Part shown: positions 56,371-64,000 of the stretch, one piece after another
How the letters are laid out: every line of letters starts with the position of its first letter
Position numbering within the stretch: position 1 is the first letter of the stretch
DNA from: Elmis aenea
Taxonomy: Eukaryota > Arthropoda > Insecta > Coleoptera > Elmidae
Direction of reading: 5' to 3'
Length of the DNA stretch: 64,000 nt
Assembly: GCA_947652605.1 (NCBI GenBank)
Contig: OX393579.1
Location: forward strand, 49,234,970 to 49,298,969
Translations under genes and position numbers: made by a program
Notes under the pieces: model-generated
Told to the model about the DNA's origin: nothing
Database searches by the model: none
Seen by the model: only the letters and a program-made list of their open reading frames with translations

Positions 56371-56613
56371 TTTTACCTTCCACTATACAATAGTTAAGAC
56401 AAAATACAAAACGAAATGTTCTGTAATTATATTATACTTGGGCTGTTGTAATACAGAGCGCAGCAAAAATTCTTAATTTCTGTATTCTAGATTTGAGCGT
56501 TCCAGTTAGAGAGTCCTTTAACCAAAACATATTTCCCGTTTCCCGGGAATAGTGAGTCCTTCCCGGGCGGGAAATCCCAAAAATTCTAAAAAATTATAAT
56601 CTTGCTGACCAAA
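56371..56613. other. Interval before the foldback, possible old hAT flank
   Basis: Contains a G/C-rich pair of words TTTCCCGGGAATAGTG and TCCCGGGCGGGAAATCC (about 56536-56575). GATTTGAGCGTTCCAG near 56492 resembles GATTTGAACATTCCG near 60143, so this and the region after 59850 might be the two outer flanks of one hAT element; weak. Confidence 0.3.
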
Positions 56614-56945
56614 GTGATCTATGAGGCGCCGTTTGTGTCAAAAAGAAATTTGCAAAATAAATAACATTTCGTACATAAATATACAAATATAAAAATATTT
56701 AGTTAATTTCACATTTCAATGTTTATTTTTTTTTGACATCGGTAATAATTTATTTTTCAAGAAAATATTTTTTTATATTATTTCGTGTAGGTACATTCCG
56801 CATGTTTTTCTTTTTGATATCGGTAATAATTTATTTTTCAAGAAAATATTTTTATTTATTTGCACACCAAAAATTTTTATTTTATTTTTCACTGCAATTA
56901 TGTACGCTATTATACAACAGATGGCGCGCCACCCAACATTAGTGT

Positions 56946-57119
56946 TTAATTTTGAACTGCTGCTTGTTCAATAATTATATTAAATGTTAATAAGCTTCTA
57001 TATATTGTGCTTCTGGAAATACCTAATATTTTAGGAATAATTGTCCATTTTAAACCAGATTTCCTAAGGAAGCTAATTTGTTCTGCTGATGCAGGCAGCT
57101 GTGGTGTTCCAGTTGACAT
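56946..57119 (-). CDS. 57-residue helix-turn-helix mini-gene in the foldback loop
   Basis: Minus-strand frame from ATG (57117-57119) to TAA (56946-56948). It begins MSTGTPQLPASAEQISFLRK and continues SGLKWTIIPKILGISRSTIY then RSL: helix, turn, recognition helix, of the same wording as the N-terminal helix-turn-helix of invertebrate proteins with an integrase-like core (the (L)GxSRSTxYRR type). The last 14 codons cross into the foldback arm and end at the stop, so the catalytic part that normally follows is absent. It may be a decayed exon of the element's own recombinase, or a small DNA-binding protein. Similarity was judged by eye only. Confidence 0.4.
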   Translation of the reverse strand: MSTGTPQLPASAEQISFLRKSGLKWTIIPKILGISRSTIYRSLLTFNIIIEQAAVQN

Positions 57120-57176
57120 GCTGTGGATAAAATAGTTACAACTACCTTAAAAAATTGCAAAACAGTATAAGTATTA

Positions 57177-57313
57177 TGGTGCCTTTCCAGTATACTCTCG
57201 ATAGCAGCGTCGCCAAGGATACAGGATACAGCCCCTGGGAGTAACTCGCGATTGGCTGTATCCTTGGCGACGCTGCTATCGAGAGTAGTTTACTCTCACG
57301 AGGAAAGGCACCA
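57177..57313. mobile_element. Short palindromic element with TTA duplication
   Basis: TGGTGCCTTTCC and GGAAAGGCACCA at the ends, TTA immediately outside both (57174-57176 and 57314-57316), and inner pairing of CTCTCGATAGCAGCGTCGCC with its complement. TTA is the favoured 3-bp target of PIF/Harbinger elements, so a tiny MITE of that group is likely. Confidence 0.65.
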
Positions 57314-58129
57314 TTAGTGCTTACTTTAAACTGGAAATCGCAAACGTCAAATGTAGTTCATTTGCTTCGCAGCAGTTCAAAATTAAACACAAATGTTGGG
57401 TGGCGCACCATCTGTTGTATAATAGCGTACATATTGGCAGTAAAAAAATTTAAAAAAAAATTTGGTGTGCAAATAAATAAAAATATTTTCTTGGAAAATA
57501 AATTATTACCGATATAAAATTTAAAAAAAAAAATTAAATGTGGAATGTACACGAAATAAATAAAAAAGTTTTCTTAATAAATAAATTGTTACCGATACCT
57601 ATTAAAAAAAAAAAAAAATTAAGGCGAAATTGACTAAATATTTTTATATTTGTTTATTTATATACGAAATGTTATTTATTTTGCAAATTTCTTTTTGACA
57701 CAAACGGCGCCTCATAGTGATCAGTGAATATAGCTCGACTATGGAAGATTTTTCTGAATCTGATAGTGATGAAGAATCTAATAATGCTGTAACGCAACGA
57801 TGTGAACGAGATGATATTAATGCTGTATTGCAAATGGTACGAAAAATTGTTAAGTTTTTTAAAACTTCACCGAAAAGAAATTCAATTTTACAACAATATG
57901 TTAAGGAAAAGCACAGTGTAGAATTAAGTTTGCTCTTGGATTGTAAGACTAGATAGAATAGCATTATCACCATGGTTGAAAGATTTCTAAAAATTATTGA
58001 ATCAGTTCGAAAAGCGTTAATTGATTTGAATTCCCTAACATTATTAAATGACAATAATATTCCAATATTATCGAATATATTCACCGCACTTAACCCAATT
58101 AAAGTAGCTGCTGAAGCATTGGGTAGACG

Positions 58130-59180
58130 TTTTTTTTTTTTTTTTAATTATTAAGTAAATCCCCTCGGGGTATTTGCTAATATTATTATAATCTGATCAA
58201 AAAATTGGATCAATGAATAATTTTGTTCTAACCTAATTTATCTATGGTTTTAATCCTAAAACTAAGGTCATACTCACTAGCGTACCGTAGGATCTAACAA
58301 CTTAATTACACTAATTTACCGTGTACTACAAAACTGCACTGTGCTCTGCTTTTACTAACATCATCACTAAACTAACTCAAAGGGCTTCGTCCTTTTGAGT
58401 CTTCGCACTAGCTTTGTGTTGTCCAGGAGCTGGATGGCCTCGACGTTCACGTGACGGAGCAGCCGCTGTTCATGGCTACTGGCAAATCTGGTGACGGTTT
58501 GATCGACAGTCTCCATTTTGATGTCCCGATGGATATCGGTGTTTCGGCAGTACCAGGGAGCATCAAAGATGTTTCTTAGTACTTTGTTCTGATAGCGTTG
58601 TATAACTTGGATGTTGCTCTTGCTGGCACAACCCCAGAGCTGGATGCCGTACGTCCACACGGGCTTCAATATCTGCTTATATAGAAGCAATTTATTATCT
58701 GTAGACAACCTGGAGTTTCTCCCTAGGAGCCAATACATTTTTTTGAATTTTATATTAAGCTCTTCTCGTTTCTTTTTGACATGGGCTCTCCAGCAGAGTC
58801 TAGCGTCGAGGGTCATACCCAGATATTTTGCTGAATTAGCGTAGGGAATCTAAGCATCATTTATTTTTACGGGTAGATGTTGATTGCGTTTGTTAGTAAA
58901 GTTGACATGAACAGACTTGCCGTCATTCAACTTGATACGCCACGCTTTGGTCCAGGTGTGGATCTTGTCAATGGATTTTTGTAACTTTCTGGCAGCTTCT
59001 TCGTGATCTTTTCCAACAGCCATTATTGCCGTGTCATCAGCGAAGGTGGCGATTGTACCGTTGTCAAGGTCAGGAATGTCTCTAGTATATAGTAGATAGA
59101 GCAATGGACCTAATACGCTACCTTGGGGCACCCCTGCCTTAATTTCACTTAGATCAGAATAAGTGTATAAGTGTATAAGA
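58130..59180 (-). mobile_element. 5'-truncated Jockey-like LINE with 12-bp target duplication
   Basis: Inserted in the hAT transposase. The poly(A) tail appears as sixteen T at 58130-58145, and a perfect 12-bp duplication ATTGGGTAGACG lies at 58118-58129 and 59181-59192. At 1,051 bp it holds only the last third of the element, as expected from incomplete target-primed reverse transcription. Confidence 0.95.
58367..59180 (-). pseudogene. Jockey-clade reverse transcriptase, C-terminal part
   Basis: Minus-strand frame with the palm motifs VPQGSVLGPLLYLLYTRDIP and FADDTAIMAVGKD, in which FADD carries two catalytic Asp, then WRIKLNDGKSVHVNF, KYLGMTLDARLCWRAHV, YKQILKPVWTYGIQLWG, QRYQNKVLRNIFDAPWY and the terminal helix to a stop at 58367. 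This order, including LDxRLxWxxHV and KPVWTYGIQLWG, is typical of the Jockey clade. One in-frame TAG (about 58850-58852) lies before IPYANSAKYLG; otherwise it reads through, showing youth. The endonuclease and first half of the reverse transcriptase are missing by 5' truncation, not by decay, so the copy was never autonomous. Confidence 0.9.
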
Positions 59181-59850
59181 ATTGGGTAGACGTGATGCAA
59201 ATTTAGTTACAGCCGATGCGATTTTGAAATTCTTACTTGATTCTTTGCGTGAAAATGATGATACTATATCAAGAGAATTGTTAAAAGCTTTGTCACTCCG
59301 GGTTAAAACAAGAAGAGACCAAGATCTTGTGTCTTTAACAAAGTATCTTCAAACACTTGATTTACAATCTACAGCTAATTCAGAATTGCCTTCATCATCA
59401 GAGTCTAGAATTGTACGTTATGCTCACGAGACGTTTAACAGGTTGTTTGGAAAAGAGGTTGAATGCGTTGAGGACGTTGAGGTTGATGAAATGCAAATCC
59501 AGAGTGATGATTCATGTGGGGAAAAACCAATTTTAGTTCCTGATTTAAATGACAAATTGGCTGTAGCTATAAATGAAGCACTTAAAATTAAAAGAAAAGG
59601 CGCCCAATTGCCACTTAATCAAACAACAAATCTACAAAAGGAATTTCAATTATACAAAAATACAGGAAACATAACTAAAAATCTGAAGAAGTTATTGGAC
59701 GCTTTATTGACCATACAGCCCACATCTATTGAGAGTGAAAGGGTATTCTCAGCGTCATCCAATTTTTGTACAAAAAAAGGATCAAATTTGAGCGATCGTT
59801 CTCTTAATTGTCTTACCTTTTTTAAATCTTATTTTTTAAATCAAAAATAA

Positions 59851-60700
59851 ATTAAATAGCATTTGAAATGAACAATTATATATTACTCCTATATGTTAAT
59901 TTATAATGAAATACTTTTTTATGTTACGTTTTTTATAATGATATAGTTTATCATGTTATGTTTGTTTATTTCAAATTAATTTTTGTTGTTGTTATTTTCT
60001 TATTATTATTTAATTCTTATTATTTTATCAATTAAATGTATTTGTTTTTTTGAAAAAAATGTTTTTCAATTATTTTTCAACACTTTTACAAATTTTTCTA
60101 CCTAATTTCTAAGATTTGAATTCTATCGGTGCATGTTCCAGATTTGAACATTCCGTATTTGAATGTTCCAGATATGAATGGCTTACTCTATGTGGACCAC
60201 CCTGTATGAGCCGGACATTTATAAACTATTTTAATAATACGTCAATGTAGGAAACTTATGATTTATTTTGTAATATAACTTGCTTATTTCGTAACATTTA
60301 ATACACAATTACATTAAATTTTACTGTCGAATTAATAACAAATAATAACATCAGATTTTAGTTCCACTTCCTCGAGTAATTACAGCGAAATCTGCGCACA
60401 GTCGGTTGTTTTACAATAAAAAGTTCCGTCTACAATTGCTTCCTAAAAAAGCAGACTACATTAATGCGAATTTGCTTCCAAGTTTCACCGACCATACGGA
60501 TCCAACAACAATGACGAGCTTTCACATTCACTTTTCGTTTTCTAGGTTTTACTGTATATTTCTGTACGCACCGCTTGCTACGTAATTTTGCAATTATTAT
60601 GTTTACGTGCACATAACGCGAGTTCAAAGTCGTTGTTTATCGTTTTCTTGGGTTTTCCGTCAGTTACTTACCTACCGGTTCAATTTTTGTTGAGCTGGTA
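59851..60700. other. hAT 3' flank and gene-free interval
   Basis: Begins with the 3' flank of the hAT transposase (AT-rich). Near 60130-60185 imperfect repeats of GTTCCAGATTTGAA / GTTCCAGATATGAA may mark the hAT end. At 60197-60209 GTGGACCACCCTG then TA is a right-hand tip of the CAGGGTGGTCC group. The minus frame at 60430-60627 has no known domain. Confidence 0.4.
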
Positions 60701-61378
60701 GTGGGAAATTGATCTGGGGCGTCCCGGTCTCGGTCAGGGACCCACGATGCAAGCCTGTGACGCAAGCTGCTCGTGTGTTAGGACAAAAGTTCAAGGACAC
60801 GCGGTGTTTGAAAATTTGTTATGATTAAGTTTCTCTGAGTAGCCCGTACATGATTGGTCGCGAGCACTTTCTAATCTCTCGTATGATTGGATGTGTGCGA
60901 ATGAACCAAAAATTTGGGTTATTATTTAAAAAAAAGTGAATTTTTATTGCTGTTTTCGCGTGGTGACGTTCAAATTTCCGTTGTTAGTATACTAAAAGTA
61001 CATCGTGGATGTGTTTCAGCTATTTACTTGCGTACAAAAGTTGTTAAAATCGCAATGAATCCTAATCGTGTGGTAATTAGCATTTCAAGTCAGTTTTTAT
61101 GGATTTTTTACTGCCTAACATACTATACTTGATTGATCCTACAAGGTTTTTTAATTTGCACTAACAATGCAGTTATCTTTTTAAGTGTACGTAAAAGAGA
61201 AAAAAGAATTTTAAGTGCATTACACGAGTCCTTGACGTAGGTTGCATTTGGCAATAAAAAAATGTTTAGTATGACTGGAATGAAGTTGAAATTTTTGCAT
61301 ATTTACTTCCCAATAGGTAGTATAAGGGAAGTATTGTGATCGCAAAAGTTTTTCAATTTGAGATTTCGACGGACTTAA
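60701..61378. other. Interval with a GC-richer block
   Basis: TGGGAAATTGATCTGGGGC (60702-60720) matches TTGGAAATTGATCTGGGGG at 9231-9249. The next 180 bp is GC-richer and has two inverted CCAAT words (TGATTGGTCGCG near 60851, TGATTGGATGTG near 60888). It may be a promoter-like region, but no gene follows within sight. Confidence 0.3.
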
Positions 61379-61494
61379 GGGTCTGGCAACTTTTCAATCT
61401 CGGTGATTAAATAATCTAGTTGCCTAAAAGTTGCCCGCTGCTCTGCCAAACGCCCACTGGCAACTAAATAGTTGCTTTTCGCTGGGTTTCTAAA

Positions 61495-62139
61495 ATGGAT
61501 TTAATCGAAACTGCATGTGTTTGTGCCTTGGTTTTAATAAGGAAAAAAAAGTACAGAAAATTTTGGGTCTATCCATTGATTAGCCGAAGACTTATAGAAA
61601 GACAATTTTATAAATTGTGTGACAGTTTGAAATTTTTATTTATAAATCTTTCGTTTCCACTGTGCTTTTAGCCATATCAGATTCCAATTACAATATCATT
61701 TATGTAGAAGTCGGAGCAAATGGCTAGTCAAGTGATTCTAACATTTTCAAAGGATCGGCATTTTCACGTTTGCTGGAGAAAAATGAACTAAACATGCCAG
61801 AAGAAAAACGTCTTCCTAACGATAAAAATGGCATGGCAATGCCATTTACATTTGTGGGGGATGAGGCATTTGCTCTCAAAATTTGTTTTGCGGCCATATC
61901 CGAGCAGAAATTGGTCTGTAAAGCAACGTATCAAACGTATCAAAATGATAGAATGTACATTTGGAATTTTAGCTAACAAATGGCGAATACTCCACAGATC
62001 GCTCGATACCAATATTGAATTTAGTGATTCCATTATAAAAGCATGCATTCTTCAAAATTATGTTAGAAAACATGAACAACTACATTTTGAAGAAATGCTT
62101 TATGAATGCCCTTGGATGATATTTCAGCTCTCGGAGTAA
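61495..62139 (+). pseudogene. HARBI1-like PIF/Harbinger transposase relic
   Basis: Starts at ATG 61495: MDLIETACVCALVLIRKKKY then RKFWVYPLISRRLIERQF, the usual N-terminus (RxxWVxPIxxxR). After LKFLFINLSFP the frame jumps, across a deletion that removes the first catalytic Asp region, to STVLLAISDSNYNIIYVEVG (61650-61710), where the D of SDSNY is the second acidic residue, then a TAG in place of Arg/Gln after GANG, SSDSNIFKGSAFSRLLEKNE, PFTFVGDEAFALK (61845-61880), and, after a frameshift, RPYPSRNW and ECTFGILANKWRILHR (62000s), whose E is the third catalytic residue. It ends with the stop at 62137-62139. Enzyme role: cut-and-paste DDE transposase. It is dead for at least three reasons: deletion, stop and frameshift. 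Confidence 0.85.
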
Positions 62140-62291
62140 GAAGCAGCGTCCAAGGAGTTTCTATTAGAGATTATATTGCTAATTATTCCTACTTTATTTC
62201 GCCTAAAGGGTGTGTTTCTTGGCAATACGACCAAATTTAAAGATTATTTTTTTTGTATTCTACAATATCTATGATAACTATATCCGTTATT

Positions 62292-62565
62292 ACTTTTAGT
62301 AAAATAATAACTTTATTACTCTCTTAAAATTACTTAAAATACCATATTTGATAAAATAACACAACAAATAAAAAAAAAATGTATTTTTTTTTAAATCAGT
62401 TTTCTCCTTATCTTTGAGTTCATCTTATACTTTTAGTAAAATAATAACTTTATTACTCTCTTAAAATTACTTAAAATACCATATTTGATAAAATAACACA
62501 ACAAATAAAAAAAAAATGTATTTTTTTTTAAATCAGTTTTCTCCTTATCTTTGAGTTCATCTTAT
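62292..62565 (+). repeat. Exact tandem duplication, 137-bp unit
   Basis: ACTTTTAGTAAAATAATAAC starts both units (62292 and 62429) and the two read the same to TTTGAGTTCATCTTAT. Identity looks complete, so the duplication is recent. It sits downstream of the Harbinger transposase inside the element. Confidence 0.9.
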
Positions 62566-63238
62566 TTTTTAATAAATTGTTGACACAATTCACTCCAGAA
62601 TTTTATTTTTAGATTTTTATCTGAATATTCCTTAATTTTATTATAATACAACGCAGGGCGTTTTTTTAATTTCTTCAATAAATATTTCTATACTAAACAA
62701 CATGTTTACCGAATGCGAACAAAATGACAAGGGAGTCTTGAGAAAGCAACTTTTTAATCGCCCATGTGCGCGGACTTGTCTTCACACGCATGGTCTATTC
62801 TTCCCGGCAACAATTGACTCACGTCCAGAATCGAACGTGTTGGAATTTTTTAATCGCCGCAACTATTAATCGCTTATGTGCGGGTCACCTAAAAAATTAT
62901 TGTGTTCTATTTTCGTAATTAAAAAGTTGCTTGAAAATAGTTGCCAGTGTGCGGGTACCCTAAGGCTAGGCGCGCACATGCGATTTTCGGTCGCGCGATT
63001 ATTTAGTCGCACAAATAGAACTCATGGTTTTAAGTGCAGTTGCGCTCACATGCGACTAAATAATCGCAGCGATTAAAAAGATGCAACACGTTCCATTTTC
63101 GCAGCGACGCGATTGTCGCAATTTGAAATGAATCACACAAGCAGGCATGAACCTGCGCGCACTTGCGACTATTCTGCCGTAGTTGTGGTTCATTTGATGC
63201 TGTATATTTGACTGTGTTATTAAAATTTTGCTTTTAAA

Positions 63239-63382
63239 ATGTCTGAGGTGAATTATCCTACTGAAGAATTAGTGTCCAGTGTTTTAGACACAGAAACTAT
63301 TTTATCGGAGGTAGAAAAAAGACCAGCTCTTTGTAATATTATTTTTAAAAATTCGTCAAAACTTTTTATACTCATTCTATAA
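63239..63382 (+). pseudogene. MADF-type DNA-binding protein, N-terminus only
   Basis: ATG at 63239 gives MSEVNYPTEELVSSVLDTET then ILSEVEKRPALCNIIFKNSS and a stop at 63380-63382. LISEVEKRPALW is the opening of a MADF domain; Trp is Cys here. Known PIF/Harbinger elements encode such a Myb/SANT- or MADF-like partner that brings the transposase to DNA and the nucleus. The rest of the domain is deleted at the junction near 63360-63400. It faces the transposase start at 63577, the convergent arrangement expected of a two-gene Harbinger. Confidence 0.6.
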
Positions 63383-63577
63383 TAGCTGAAATTTATGAGG
63401 ATGATCCCTCAAATCACTATTAATTTTATAGAATTGTCCTTTTAGCAATCTTTGACTTAATATTGGATGTACCCAATGTTGCTTTTTACGTTGTTTTCTG
63501 AATCTTCGACGAAACAAAGCAATCACACACACAAATCCATCTTGATTCCAATGTGTTGTTGCGTTTAAAAGTCGCAA
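63377..63577 (-). pseudogene. HARBI1-like transposase, N-terminus only
   Basis: Minus-strand frame reading DGFVCVIALFRRRFRKQRKK then QHWVHPILSQRLLKGQF, LRDHPHKFQ and a stop. RxxxWVHPIxxxR followed by GxFxxLxxxLRxDxxKF is the standard N-terminus of PIF/Harbinger (HARBI1-like) transposases; compare RKFWVYPLISRRLIERQF in element 1. The first Met of the natural protein is probably the ATG of ATGGATTTGTG (near 63535), with a one-base shift soon after. Only about 60 of the usual 350-400 residues remain, so there is no catalytic triad. Confidence 0.75.
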
Positions 63578-63620
63578 GTGCGCGATCCATACAATTATCT
63601 TGCGACTGAACAGTCGTTTA

Positions 63621-63760
63621 ATATTCCGATTTTCACAAAATATTTTATAGAAACAGGTTGTGCTGAGGTTTTGTTAATACGTTCAATAAAACAAAAAGAA
63701 GGTAAAAAGTAGGGACCTGGAACCGCAAAGAATAACGGTCCAATTCCGGTTACTGGTTCG
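63621..63760. other. Short interval, no gene seen
   Basis: AT-rich linker between Harbinger element 2 and the last family A copy. Confidence 0.35.
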
Positions 63761-64000
63761 ACGTCTCCTTTCTGAGTTACACCCCCCTAAAGAGGAGCAT
63801 AAAATTAGGTTTTTATTTTATTTCTCAAATTTAGATAAATGTAGAAGAATGATATTTGGTAGATGTTTTATACTTATTAAAAGGTTTCCCATAGTAATAT
63901 TTTCAATCATCTCCCACCTTCACAGGGGGCTGAAAAGTGCGACCCCTGTTGGTTTTTTATCAGAACTTTTTGGCGGGTTAAAATTTTGCAATTTTAAAAT
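63761..64000. mobile_element. Foldback MITE, family A, partial, runs off the window
   Basis: Starts inside the left arm at GACGTCTCCTTTCTGAG, without the CAGGGTGTTTC terminus, and continues through CATCTCCCACCTTCACAGGG and GCGACCCCTGTTGG to the window end. Truncated on the left; the right side lies beyond position 64000. Confidence 0.85.

Larger units (their letters stand above)
56620..57716. mobile_element. Foldback element with 6-bp target duplication
   Basis: Inverted ends TATGAGGCGCCGTTTGTGTC and its complement, flanked by a perfect GTGATC (56614-56619 and 57717-57722). Arms of about 350 bp pair through TTTTTGACAC, GGTAATAATTTATTTT and CAACAGATGG...CCATCTGTTG blocks to about 56970 and 57360. 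The inner 390 bp carries a helix-turn-helix mini-frame and a second small palindrome. Frames at 57317-57552 are arm shadows. A 6-bp duplication is unusual for the common insect superfamilies; class not assigned. Confidence 0.85.
57741..59850 (+). pseudogene. hAT transposase, C-terminal half, broken by a stop and a LINE
   Basis: Plus frame from the first Met at 57741 (open since 57717). It starts MEDFSESDSDEE, runs to LLLDCKTR and meets TAG at 57954-57956 exactly where hAT proteins have the Trp of CKTRWNS, then continues NSIITMVERFLKI to ALGRR at 58129. A retrotransposon fills 58130-59180; at 59193 the same frame resumes, DANLVTADAILKFLL, and ends at 59850 with the hATC dimerisation block PTSIESERVFSASSNF and LSDRSLNCLTFF. 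The BED finger and the first catalytic Asp residues, which lie upstream in a full enzyme, are absent: the 5' side is cut by the foldback that ends at 57716. Apart from the stop and the insertion the frame is intact, so it decayed recently. Confidence 0.88.
61379..62960. mobile_element. PIF/Harbinger element 1
   Basis: Outer ends GGGTCTGGCAAC (61379) and GTTGCCAGTGTGCGGGTACCC (to 62960), flanked by TAA on each side (61376-61378 and 62961-62963), the 3-bp target duplication of PIF/Harbinger. Subterminal AGTTGC/GCAACT words repeat near both ends. It contains a plus-strand transposase relic and, to its right, a 137-bp tandem duplication. Confidence 0.75.
62964..63620. mobile_element. PIF/Harbinger element 2, internally deleted, both gene starts kept
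   Basis: Begins right after the TAA that closes element 1: GGCTAGGCGCGCACATGCG, followed by CGATTATTTAGTCGC-type repeats to about 63170. On the right, GCGACTTTTAAACGC inverted and AGTCGCAAGTGCGCG near 63569-63583 resemble the left end. It carries the start of a MADF gene on the plus strand and, facing it, the start of a HARBI1-like transposase on the minus strand; the rest of both genes is gone. Exact right end and duplication uncertain. Confidence 0.6.

Noticed and set aside
57644..58084. 146-codon minus-strand frame
   Set aside because: Antisense to the hAT transposase, whose reading frame has recognised motifs; the minus frame has none.

Overview
This is eukaryotic, AT-rich, gene-poor DNA, most likely from an insect (arthropod) genome. 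It has no long open reading frames, no bacterial-style operons, many short inverted-repeat transposons, and transposase relics of hAT, mariner and PIF/Harbinger type beside Jockey-like and other non-LTR retrotransposons and a Penelope-like element. The sequence does not let me name a species. I found no intact host protein-coding gene, tRNA, rRNA or CRISPR array. Nearly every reading frame over 60 codons is either a shadow inside an inverted-repeat element or part of a decayed transposon.

Layout. 0-3.5 kb: a foldback element (family A), then a non-LTR reverse-transcriptase relic split by a hAT element next to the catalytic ADD motif. 4-9.6 kb: tips of several CAGGGTG-ended elements and foldback family B. 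9.6-10.1 kb: the only long GC-rich, apparently non-repetitive block, a candidate host promoter or first exon. 11-18.5 kb: families C, A (with a nested hAT), D, E, a 1.2-kb hAT with an exact 8-bp target duplication, a tandem dimer, and a hairpin element. 19.6-22.7 kb: a duplicated dispersed repeat and a second reverse-transcriptase relic interrupted by a palindrome plus a 321-bp tandem dimer. 24.3-24.9 kb: a piggyBac-type MITE flanked by TTAA. 27.1-30.6 kb: a nest of four elements, three of them with clear target duplications. 32-41 kb: family H, a foldback, a hAT with a ZMYM1-like transposase relic and a minisatellite lying between direct repeats, a small hAT MITE and the large foldback G. 41-50 kb: mariner relic, hAT, repeat family E, MADF fragment, two identical 78-bp repeats, hAT MITE, minisatellite. 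51-57.7 kb: foldback G again, a Penelope-like GIY-YIG frame, mariner and BED-hAT relics, then a foldback with a 6-bp target duplication that carries a helix-turn-helix mini-gene. 57.7-59.9 kb: the C-terminal half of a hAT transposase with a stop codon and a 5'-truncated Jockey-like insertion carrying a perfect 12-bp target duplication. 61.4-63.6 kb: two adjoining PIF/Harbinger elements. The window ends inside another family A copy.

The genes do not form a pathway. What the window records is repeated rounds of insertion whose order can be read from target duplications and interrupted frames. Family names A-M are labels used only here, based on matches seen inside this window.
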